From an uncultured Lentisphaeria bacterium (GTDB taxonomy: Bacteria > Verrucomicrobiota > Lentisphaeria > Victivallales > UBA1829), in contig CAJMAW010000176.1 in NCBI GenBank assembly GCA_905211485.1, positions 1 through 5,475 of the forward strand: DNA of 5,475 nucleotides, given 5' to 3'. Below, piece by piece: positions 1 through 5,397 of the stretch. Each line of letters starts with the position of its first letter. Positions within the stretch are counted from its first letter, which is position 1. The notes under the pieces were generated by a model. The model was not told the DNA's origin, did not search any database, and saw nothing but the letters and a program-made list of their open reading frames with translations. The position numbers and the translations under genes are program-made.

Positions 1-7
1 AGGGGCT

Positions 8-163
8 TTACACCAATCTTTTGATAAAAGTTGTCCAACCTAGGGGAGAGGCGCATCCTTCTGAAGATTTATCGCCATCCGGCCCTTCCTTTGCCACAAT
101 CTGCGTGACCGGGGCGAGCACGGCAACAGTCAAGGCGCTTTTCAAAAATTCTCGTCTGTTCAT
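8..163 (-). CDS. Short Tat-signal ORF, probably truncated or frameshifted
   Basis: This is a 51-codon ORF starting with ATG at 163 and ending at TAA (10-8). AGGAG at 170-174 lies 6 bases before the ATG, so translation initiation looks real. The start lies 32 bp after the DUF362 stop, which suggests the same operon. Residues 1-24 form a twin-arginine signal peptide: NRREFLK at 2-8, then a hydrophobic stretch to about A24. Only about 27 residues follow, ending WTTFIKRLV, and they show no recognisable domain. Such a tail is odd for a Tat substrate, which is normally a folded protein. A +1/-1 shift near position 58 would open a second frame that runs to the window edge (reading LSPRLDNFYQKIGVKP), so a frameshifted gene or sequencing error is possible. 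A genuine mini-protein cannot be excluded. The signal is sure; the identity of the gene is unknown. Confidence 0.5.
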   Translation of the reverse strand: MNRREFLKSALTVAVLAPVTQIVAKEGPDGDKSSEGCASPLGWTTFIKRLV

Positions 164-169
164 TCTTAT

Positions 170-174
170 CTCCT
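170..174 (-). promoter_or_regulatory. Ribosome binding site of the short Tat-signal ORF
   Basis: AGGAG on the minus strand, six bases before the ATG at 163. It shows that the otherwise dubious 51-codon ORF has a properly placed start. Confidence 0.65.
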
Positions 175-195
175 CTCAGCTTTTCCCATGTCTCT

Positions 196-1179
196 TCAGG
201 CATCGACCTGAATGAGTTCATAGCGTTTGGTTCCGACTCCTCTTGCCGCGGCCGTGTCGATCACCCGGGTTCCCTTCCGGGAAGTGACCCGTTCGAGGAA
301 GTGGTCCCGTCCGGGATCCTTCGCGCGCCGGATCTGATCCATGCACGCTTGATCAAGCGCAACGGGATCGATTGAGGAGAGAATCCCGATATCCTTCATA
401 CAGGGATCTTCGGCCACGGCACAGCAGTCACAGTCAACCGACAGATTGCACATCATGTTGACGAACGCGATTTTCCCTTTGAAGTAATCGACAATCGTTC
501 CGGCCGTCTCCGCCATGGCGTCTCCAAAAACCTCCGGTGAAGCCATGTGTTTCCAGCACTCGACCTGATCGCCGGAAACACCGCCGGAGTGGATCAGCGC
601 TTTCCCCTTGATTGACGCGCAGCCGATCGAGAGCTGTTTCAGCGCCCCGCCATACCCGGCCACCGGATGACCCTTGAAATGGGAGAGAATCAGCATGGAG
701 TCGTAGTTTGCCATATTCTTTCCCACATAGTTCCGCTTCAGGATCTTCCCCTCGGGAATCGGCAGAACCATATCGGGCCCTTCGGCATCCATCAGGTCGA
801 CGGTGAAGAGTTTCGTCCAGCCATGTTCCACGATGAGCTGCCGATGTTCCGCCGTGGAATTCCGTGCTCCTTCATAAGCGGTATTGCACTCGACCACCGT
901 TCCGTTAACCGCCTCAACCATGGGACGCAGAAACTCCGGACGCAGAAAATTCTGATTGCCTTTCTCGCCGGAATGCACCTTCACCGCAACCTTGCCGGGC
1001 AGTGAAATTCCGAGCGTCCGGTACATGCGGATCACCGATTCCGGCGAGAGCTTTCGTGTAAAGTACACTTTCGGAACAGCTCCGGCTTTTCCTGTTTCAG
1101 CCGCTTTGGTCAGAATGCCGGCAAGCGGGGTGAATGCGGCAAGCGTCAGAACACTTTTCAAAAAGTCACGTCTGTTCAT
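196..1179 (-). CDS. Tat-exported DUF362 family protein (putative Fe-S/redox protein)
   Basis: A 327-residue DUF362 protein, a family often linked to ferredoxin-like iron-sulfur proteins; its reaction is not established. The N-terminus is a twin-arginine signal (NRRDFLK at 2-8, hydrophobic 9-23), so it should be exported folded with any cofactor in place. Family blocks seen are SHFKGH (166-171), GGALKQLSIGCAS (177-189) and DIGILSSIDPVALDQAC (263-279). A cysteine-rich stretch has C244, C250, C252, C253 and C260, with C187 and C279 as further conserved-looking cysteines; these are candidate metal or cluster ligands. No classical CxxCxxCxxxCP ferredoxin motif is present. The start is well supported: the ATG overlaps the hydrolase stop (ATGA, 1176-1179) and GGAG (1188-1191) lies 8 bases upstream. 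It would be a natural client of the Tat genes upstream and a possible partner of the membrane polyferredoxin (inference). Confidence 0.9.
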   Translation of the reverse strand: MNRRDFLKSVLTLAAFTPLAGILTKAAETGKAGAVPKVYFTRKLSPESVIRMYRTLGISLPGKVAVKVHSGEKGNQNFLRPEFLRPMVEAVNGTVVECNTAYEGARNSTAEHRQLIVEHGWTKLFTVDLMDAEGPDMVLPIPEGKILKRNYVGKNMANYDSMLILSHFKGHPVAGYGGALKQLSIGCASIKGKALIHSGGVSGDQVECWKHMASPEVFGDAMAETAGTIVDYFKGKIAFVNMMCNLSVDCDCCAVAEDPCMKDIGILSSIDPVALDQACMDQIRRAKDPGRDHFLERVTSRKGTRVIDTAAARGVGTKRYELIQVDA

Positions 1180-2345
1180 GGTCTAGTCTCCAGTGGAATG
1201 GTATATTGGTTCAGCTGTTTTCTGTGCGGCCCGGTATGGGGATGATTCGCGCCATCGAGTTTCTTTTCCCGCAGGAATTGTTCCAGATGAGCTGCGATTT
1301 TCCGGTTGTTGAGATCCGCAAACGGCGCATGGGTGTTCCCTTTGATGCCAAGTTCGGGAAGAAATACGATCCGGGCGTCGCCGCCGTGACGGTTGACCGC
1401 TTCGACGAACTGCCGGGCGCGGATGCTGGAAATGCGCCAGAGATCGACGTTGAAGATCTCGGAGGGTTCTTTGGCGATGTTGTCGCCGTAAATGACCAGA
1501 ATCGGGAACGCGGTCAATTTCCTGAACTGCTCGACCGAAACCATCTGCGGCTGCATGCGTTCTCCCGCCTGTTGATTCTTATATGGAATCGTCCAGGGCT
1601 TTTCATCCTCCGGCAAAATGGTGTTTCCCGGTTCGTAGGCGACGATTGCCTTCAAGGATCCGGGCTGTGCCTCCAGCGCGGTCATCCAGCCGAGAATTCC
1701 GCTGGCGGAGTGGGTGATCAGAACCGCCGGTCCGGTCAGCTTGAGCAGTTCCGCCATGCTCTTTCCCAGAGATTCCCGGGACTGTTCTTCTCCGGTGGCC
1801 GGGGTCTGCTGCCGGAAGAACTGTTCGACGGACGCAGGATCCGAAGGCAGCTGAACCCCCGGAAAGAGTGTCGGTTTTCCTCCAACCGGCCAGATCCCGT
1901 TGCGGAAGGCATTCCAGACACCGCTTTCCCGCGCCGTCGTTGAAACTTCCTGAAAATCATAGGGCAGCGCCATCGTGCGTCCCGCCCGGCCGCGCCGGGG
2001 CTGATCCACGATGTAGAGCGCCCAGTTGTTTCGCGGAAGCAGCGCCATAAACCCTTCCCCGCCATCCGGACGGGATTCAAAACTCCGTCCGGACTGCCCC
2101 ATGCCATGCCAGAGGATCAGAGGATAATTCCGGACTTTTTCGGGGATGAAGTATTGGGCATACCCATGATCACCGTGAAAGGTTTCCCCGTTCGGCAGAG
2201 TCATCACGGTGCCGCCGAAAAAGAGGCTTCCCATGGTTTTCAGGACAATCGGTCTCGAGTCCGGCTTGTCACTTTCTGCATGCAGGGAAATCAGAGATGC
2301 TCCGATCAGCGATAGAAAAAACAGTTCCTTCAGGTGCGGATTCAT
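1176..2345 (-). CDS. Secreted alpha/beta-hydrolase fold esterase-like protein
   Basis: A 389-residue alpha/beta hydrolase with a Sec-type signal peptide: K6, a hydrophobic core at 9-20, and a likely cleavage after LHA (residue 23). It lacks twin arginines, so it should leave by Sec, unlike its Tat-signal neighbour. The fold is shown by LWHGMGQSGRSFES (78-91, oxyanion-hole loop), the nucleophile elbow ITHSASG (210-216, S213), VIYGD (284-288) and GNTHAPF (336-342, H339). The triad is therefore S213, H339 and an acid that is either D288 or E238 (in AYEPG after the next strand). The elbow departs from G-x-S-x-G, having T211 at the first and S215 at the last position. Substrate is unknown; an esterase or related hydrolase in the periplasm or outside is likely. 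The ATG overlaps the tatC stop (ATGA, 2342-2345) with AGGAG at 2357-2361, and its own stop overlaps the DUF362 start. The last 25 residues or so look unstructured and polar. Confidence 0.88.
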   Translation of the reverse strand: MNPHLKELFFLSLIGASLISLHAESDKPDSRPIVLKTMGSLFFGGTVMTLPNGETFHGDHGYAQYFIPEKVRNYPLILWHGMGQSGRSFESRPDGGEGFMALLPRNNWALYIVDQPRRGRAGRTMALPYDFQEVSTTARESGVWNAFRNGIWPVGGKPTLFPGVQLPSDPASVEQFFRQQTPATGEEQSRESLGKSMAELLKLTGPAVLITHSASGILGWMTALEAQPGSLKAIVAYEPGNTILPEDEKPWTIPYKNQQAGERMQPQMVSVEQFRKLTAFPILVIYGDNIAKEPSEIFNVDLWRISSIRARQFVEAVNRHGGDARIVFLPELGIKGNTHAPFADLNNRKIAAHLEQFLREKKLDGANHPHTGPHRKQLNQYTIPLETRP

Positions 2346-3070
2346 GTTGATTCACTCTCCTGTTTGTGTTCCATTTTTGCTGCAAGAAATAATCCAAGTT
2401 CAAACAACAGCCAGGTGGGAACGGCAAGCATGACCTGACTGACGATGTCCGGCGGGGTCAGAATGGCCGCGACAATCAGAATCGCGGTCATGATGTACGC
2501 CCGCTTCTTCCGCAATGACTCGGCGGAGATCACGCCGAACCGGACGGCAAGAAGAACCACGATCGGCGCTTGAAACATGACTCCGAACGCGAGCATCAGC
2601 CATCCGGCGAGATTCAGAAAGTTCGCCAGACCCAGAATCGGCTGAAGTTCCGGCGTGGCGAACCCGCCGGAAAAGTCCATCAGCATCGGCAGAATCACCC
2701 CGCCGCAAAATACGACTCCTCCGAAAAACAGGACGGACGCGAATAAAATCCACCATCCAAACGCCCTGCGCTCCTCCCGGTAAAGCGCGGGAAGAAGAAA
2801 ACGCCAGACCTGCAGCAGATTCCATGGATACGCCATGACCAGAGCGAGAATCAGCGCCAGTTTGAGCTGCACCCAGAACACCTCCATCGGAGCGAAATAG
2901 TGGAGCCGTCCGACCGATTCCGGGAAACTCCAGCGTACCAGCGTTCCGATCACCCGGGGAGAGATCAGATACCCGACCGGATAAAGGATCGCCGTTGCGA
3001 CGACACAGCTCAGCAGTGTCCGCCGCAACGCCTCCAGGTGCGCAATCAGAGTGTTTTCCGCTGCTTTCAT
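2342..3070 (-). CDS. tatC: Sec-independent protein translocase TatC
   Basis: A 242-residue TatC, close to the usual length, with six predicted membrane spans. It is the receptor subunit that binds twin-arginine signals of folded proteins at the inner membrane. Signature regions are HLEALRR (11-17) in the cytoplasmic N-terminus; QVWRFLLPALYREERR (87-102) in the first cytoplasmic loop, where E100 corresponds to the signal-binding E103 of the E. coli protein and F91 to its F94; FGVMFQAP (162-169); and TPPDIVSQVMLAVP (205-218) before the last span. The position matching E. coli E170 is Q167, a common substitution. The ATG overlaps the tatA stop (ATGA, 3067-3070). Its own Shine-Dalgarno is poor (GGGAAAGAGG just upstream), so translation probably depends on coupling to tatA. 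The stop overlaps the next gene's ATG in the same way. Confidence 0.97.
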   Translation of the reverse strand: MKAAENTLIAHLEALRRTLLSCVVATAILYPVGYLISPRVIGTLVRWSFPESVGRLHYFAPMEVFWVQLKLALILALVMAYPWNLLQVWRFLLPALYREERRAFGWWILFASVLFFGGVVFCGGVILPMLMDFSGGFATPELQPILGLANFLNLAGWLMLAFGVMFQAPIVVLLAVRFGVISAESLRKKRAYIMTAILIVAAILTPPDIVSQVMLAVPTWLLFELGLFLAAKMEHKQESEST

Positions 3071-3285
3071 GCCTCTTTCCCGGTTTCCTTCCGATCCTCT
3101 TTTTCCGCCGCGTTTTCCGCCGCGGTCATCAGTTCCTGACTTTCCAGGCTCAGAGATTCTTTTGCCTTTTTAAACTCATACGAAGCCCGCCCCATGGCGC
3201 GGGCCAGTTCGGGAATCCGCTTGGCTCCGAACACGATCAGAATAAAGAGCGCAATTAAAATGATTTCCGTGAATCCGAGCGACAT
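3067..3285 (-). CDS. tatA: Twin-arginine translocase subunit TatA
   Basis: A 72-residue TatA/E-type subunit, the pore-forming component that assembles with TatC to move folded proteins across the membrane. It has a short N-terminal span (about 5-19, with E7 at the polar position typical of TatA), the FG hinge at 19-20, the amphipathic helix containing KRIPELARAMG (22-32) and FKKAKES (38-44), then a charged, low-complexity tail. No TatB gene lies beside it, so this looks like a minimal TatA-TatC system in which TatA does both jobs, as in many bacteria outside the Proteobacteria. Start choice is firm: AGGAGG at 3292-3297 with a 6-base spacer. A 102-bp gap precedes it, so it may also be the first gene of a sub-transcript. 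The tail contains a tandem 12-bp duplication (AAEN-AAEK). Confidence 0.95.
   Translation of the reverse strand: MSLGFTEIILIALFILIVFGAKRIPELARAMGRASYEFKKAKESLSLESQELMTAAENAAEKEDRKETGKEA
3101..3124 (-). repeat. 12-bp tandem duplication inside the tatA tail
   Basis: Two perfect head-to-tail copies of TTTTCCGCCGCG (plus-strand reading) at 3101-3112 and 3113-3124. They are in frame with tatA and encode AAEN-AAEK in the charged, variable C-terminal tail, so the duplication should be functionally neutral. Confidence 0.8.
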
Positions 3286-3291
3286 GTTGCA

Positions 3292-3297
3292 CCTCCT
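3292..3297 (-). promoter_or_regulatory. Strong Shine-Dalgarno of tatA
   Basis: A full AGGAGG on the minus strand, 6 bases before the tatA ATG. It is the best ribosome binding site in the window, which fits tatA being the most abundantly made Tat subunit and the lead gene of the coupled tatA-tatC-hydrolase-DUF362 set. Confidence 0.8.
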
Positions 3298-3302
3298 GTT
3301 TG

Positions 3303-3331
3303 ATTATTATCGTTGTTATGAACAGTTTCAA
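3303..3331 (-). promoter_or_regulatory. Possible internal promoter upstream of tatA
   Basis: In the 102-bp larB-tatA gap, the minus strand reads TTGAAA (3331-3326), a 17-bp spacer, then AATAAT (3308-3303), a fair match to a sigma-70 type -35/-10 pair. Initiation about 7 bases after the -10 would leave a leader of only about a dozen bases that still holds the AGGAGG. The region is clearly AT-richer than the genes around it. Seen by eye only, and such pairs occur by chance, so this is a candidate. Confidence 0.35.
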
Positions 3332-3358
3332 AATGAAATCATTCCGAAGCATGAACAG
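3318..3358. repeat. Pair of direct octamers ATGAACAG in the larB-tatA gap
   Basis: ATGAACAG occurs at 3318-3325 and again at 3351-3358 (plus strand), a 33-bp period, about three helical turns. The first copy lies between the candidate -35 and -10 of the tatA promoter, the second about 20 bp upstream of the -35. Between them is a small perfect inverted repeat AATGA-AA-TCATT (3332-3343). The arrangement is what paired operator half-sites would look like, but eight bases is short and no known regulator is recognised. Confidence 0.3.
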
Positions 3359-3387
3359 AGATTCTTTTCCACAACCGGGATGTATTT

Positions 3388-4068
3388 TTATTGCCTCTTC
3401 CGTTCCATCCTCCGGATCATCCGACAGGCGAGCACGCCTGCTCCGAATCCGTTGTCAATGTTGACGACGGACATTCCTTCCGCGCAGGAGTTCAGCATCG
3501 CCAGAAGCGGGGCGACGCCACCGAAACTGGCACCGTATCCAACTGATGTCGGAACCGCGACAAGTGGAGATTCCACAAGACCGGCGAGTACACTGCCGAG
3601 AGCGCCTTCCATTCCAGCTGCGGCAATCACCACGTCGGCCCTGCGGATCGCGTCGATTTTCGCCAGCAGCCGATGGAGTCCCGCGACGCCGACGTCAAAA
3701 TACCGTTCCACTTTCGCTCCGAAGAATTCCGCCGTCTGCGCCGCTTCTTCCGCCACGGGAAGATCCGCCGTTCCCCCGGTACAGATGGCAATCAACCCGG
3801 CAAGTTCCATTTTTCTGCCCCATAGGGAAATCAGAAGTCTTGAAGTTTCGTCATATTCCACCGGGATGGAGTGATTCCGCAGAAAGGCATATTGTTCCGG
3901 CGAACATTTTGTTCCAAGCACCCGTACCCCGGTGCGCTGGAAAGTCCGCATGATTTCCGTCAGCTGTTCCGGCGTTTTCCCGGGACAGTAGACGGTTTCC
4001 CCCTGACCGGTGCGGTCCGCGCGGGTCAGATCGAGTTTGGCAAAACCGAGATCCTTGAACTGATCCAT
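3388..4068 (-). CDS. larB: Nickel pincer cofactor biosynthesis protein LarB
   Basis: A 226-residue LarB of the AIR-carboxylase (PurE-like) superfamily. LarB carboxylates the pyridinium ring of nicotinic acid adenine dinucleotide and hydrolyses its phosphoanhydride, giving the dicarboxylated mononucleotide used by LarE and LarC to build the nickel-pincer nucleotide of lactate racemase-type (LarA family) enzymes. The match is strong: LGFAKLDLTR (7-16), YCPGKTPEQ (27-35), CTGGTADLPVAEEAA (96-110), DVGVAGLHRLL (125-135), AAGMEGALGSVLAGLV (150-165), VPTSVGYGASFGG (172-184), LNSCAEG (192-198, with the conserved cysteine C195) and NIDNGFGAG (203-211). It is about 20 residues shorter at the N-terminus than typical LarB, lacking the helical segment before DLGFAK; the start is firm (GGAGGG at 4074-4079, 5-base spacer). 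It sits 1 bp after the polyferredoxin stop. No larA, larC or larE is in the window. Confidence 0.95.
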   Translation of the reverse strand: MDQFKDLGFAKLDLTRADRTGQGETVYCPGKTPEQLTEIMRTFQRTGVRVLGTKCSPEQYAFLRNHSIPVEYDETSRLLISLWGRKMELAGLIAICTGGTADLPVAEEAAQTAEFFGAKVERYFDVGVAGLHRLLAKIDAIRRADVVIAAAGMEGALGSVLAGLVESPLVAVPTSVGYGASFGGVAPLLAMLNSCAEGMSVVNIDNGFGAGVLACRMIRRMERKRQ

Positions 4069-4069
4069 T

Positions 4070-5380
4070 TTATCCCTCCAGCAAAGTTTGTTGTTCGACA
4101 GGAGCGATGGTCATCGCTTTTCCCGGCGCGGGGCAGACCTGTTGACAGGCTCCGCAGCCGATGCAGAGAGCGGTATTGACTGGACGCGGCGCTCCGGTCG
4201 GACGGAGCGTCACCGCACCGGTCGGGCAGACGTTCGCGCATTTCCCGCACTTCTCCCCCTCCTGAAACACGATGCAGACGCGCGGATTGAACTTCGCTTC
4301 CGCAATTTTCGTTCTCTGTTTGACTTGAAGCGTCAGCGGACGGAGCGCCCCGGTCGGGCAGACCTGCGAACAACGGTTGCAGTCATAGAAACACGCCCCG
4401 CGATTCAAGTCGAGCGAAACCGGACCGTCTCCTCCCGGAGCAGGGACAATAATCTTCGCCGGGCAGTTCGCCGTGCAGAGCTGACAGGCTGTGCATCTGG
4501 AAGCGAACCGTTCCGCATTGCCCGCTCCCGGCGGGAGAAAAGCAAAGCGTTTCGCGTAGTCGGCCAGCTTCCCCAGTCCGGCTTTTGCCAGAGTCATTCC
4601 CGCAGCCAGCCCGGTGATCAGAACGGTGCCATTCACCAGAAACGCCCGGCGACTTTCGTCAAAGCTCTGCGTCTTCTTTTCCGGACAGCCAAACTTCACC
4701 GCATGAAGCCGACAGACAGGAAGACAGTTCATACAGCGGACACAGCGATCGTTGTCGATCGTTCCCGCCTCCGTGTCGATGCATCCGGATGGACACACTT
4801 TGACACATTGGCCGCACTTGACGCACTGTTCCGTCAGATGCAAACGGAAAATCCCGTGCTTTGCAAGCAGTCCCAACACGGTTCCTACCGGGCAGATCGC
4901 GGTGCAGTAGATCCGCTTTTTCCAGAGTGCCAGAAACGCAATCACTAACAGCGGAAGGAGTCCGCCGATCGTAAAACTTCCTGCAATCCGTCCGAAATTG
5001 GAATACGGCTCCAGAAGCAGAAACGGCAGGCACCATCCCGCAAGAAGCATTCCCAGGGAAAGACCGGCAATTCCATATCTGGTCTTGCGGAAGTTCGGCG
5101 TCGCTCCGCCTTTCCGACGGGAGAGAAAGCCGATCAGATCCTGCAGAATCCCAAATGGACAGAAGAATGCACAGTAAAAGCGTCCGAAGCAGAACGTCAG
5201 AAGCGCAATTCCCAGAACCGTCAGAAAAGCGCCCAGCGAAAACGCCGCAAGACATGACATCAGAGCAGGAGCAAACTGCACTCCCGGCAGCCATGCGGCG
5301 GCAGAAAAGCCGAATCCGGCAAAGGCCGCTGTCATGATGAAAAGAAACAGAGCCGCCGCACCGATTCGTCCCAGTCTCAC
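4070..5380 (-). CDS. Membrane polyferredoxin, NapH-NapG-like fusion with internal Tat signal
   Basis: A 436-residue electron-transfer protein. Residues 1-230 resemble NapH: four membrane spans (about 9-30, 38-62, 103-123, 136-152), two CxxxCP motifs at the membrane face (C70/C74, C159/C163) and two cytoplasmic 4Fe-4S motifs (C186-C196, C213-C223). Residues 242-268 are a twin-arginine segment, SRRAFLV followed by a hydrophobic stretch, which would form a fifth span. Residues 296-416 resemble NapG/MauM: four more cluster motifs (C296-C306; C330-C341; C369 with C378-C385; C406-C416). Counting spans puts the first two clusters inside and the last four outside. NapGH pass quinol electrons to periplasmic reductases; a similar role towards exported proteins of this cluster is inferred. 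NapG and NapH are usually separate genes. The start is uncertain: GTG at 5380 has no Shine-Dalgarno at proper distance, while AAGGAG fits an in-frame ATA at 5401, giving seven more residues (ATA-AAA-ATC...). larB follows 1 bp after the stop. Confidence 0.9.
   Translation of the reverse strand: MRLGRIGAAALFLFIMTAAFAGFGFSAAAWLPGVQFAPALMSCLAAFSLGAFLTVLGIALLTFCFGRFYCAFFCPFGILQDLIGFLSRRKGGATPNFRKTRYGIAGLSLGMLLAGWCLPFLLLEPYSNFGRIAGSFTIGGLLPLLVIAFLALWKKRIYCTAICPVGTVLGLLAKHGIFRLHLTEQCVKCGQCVKVCPSGCIDTEAGTIDNDRCVRCMNCLPVCRLHAVKFGCPEKKTQSFDESRRAFLVNGTVLITGLAAGMTLAKAGLGKLADYAKRFAFLPPGAGNAERFASRCTACQLCTANCPAKIIVPAPGGDGPVSLDLNRGACFYDCNRCSQVCPTGALRPLTLQVKQRTKIAEAKFNPRVCIVFQEGEKCGKCANVCPTGAVTLRPTGAPRPVNTALCIGCGACQQVCPAPGKAMTIAPVEQQTLLEG
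4577..4654 (-). other. Internal twin-arginine signal-anchor
   Basis: Encodes SRRAFLVNGTVLITGLAAGM plus a few more residues (243-268 of the polyferredoxin). It matches the S/T-R-R-x-F-L-K Tat consensus except V for the last K, followed by a weakly hydrophobic glycine/alanine-rich stretch typical of Tat signals. It lies between two cytoplasmic ferredoxin motifs and a four-cluster domain, exactly where a Tat-driven fifth span would be needed. No AxA cleavage site is obvious, so it probably stays as an anchor. Confidence 0.75.
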
Positions 5381-5397
5381 TGTATTTTTTCTGATTT

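Noticed and set aside
54..56. ATG of a separate gene starting at 56 and running off the window edge
   Set aside because: AGAAGG abuts the ATG with no spacer, and only 18 codons are visible. A frameshifted continuation of the Tat-signal ORF explains the open frame as well.
1134..1943. Plus-strand open frame of 269 codons
   Set aside because: It lies antisense to the hydrolase, whose fold and catalytic motifs are clear. The plus-strand translation is rich in R, G, F and P with no domain and starts inside the DUF362 signal region.
3302..3312. GATAATAATC resembling part of a Fur box
   Set aside because: Only about half of a Fur site is matched and it lacks the symmetric second half, so iron regulation is not supported even though the cluster is Fe-S rich.
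3340..3390. Terminator after larB
   Set aside because: No GC-rich stem followed by a U-run was found on the minus strand after the larB stop; the AT-richness alone does not make a terminator.
3194..3874. Plus-strand open frame of 226 codons antisense to tatA and larB
   Set aside because: LarB on the other strand matches its family along its length. The plus-strand product is a low-complexity S/A/P/T-rich translation with no recognisable fold.
4088..4948. Plus-strand open frame of 286 codons
   Set aside because: It is the mirror of the cysteine-motif region of the polyferredoxin and is extremely rich in R; no ribosome binding site or domain.
4659..5294. Minus-strand open frame of 211 codons in another frame of the polyferredoxin gene
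   Set aside because: It overlaps the polyferredoxin almost wholly and shows a serine/arginine/cysteine-rich out-of-frame composition. The polyferredoxin frame has the motifs.
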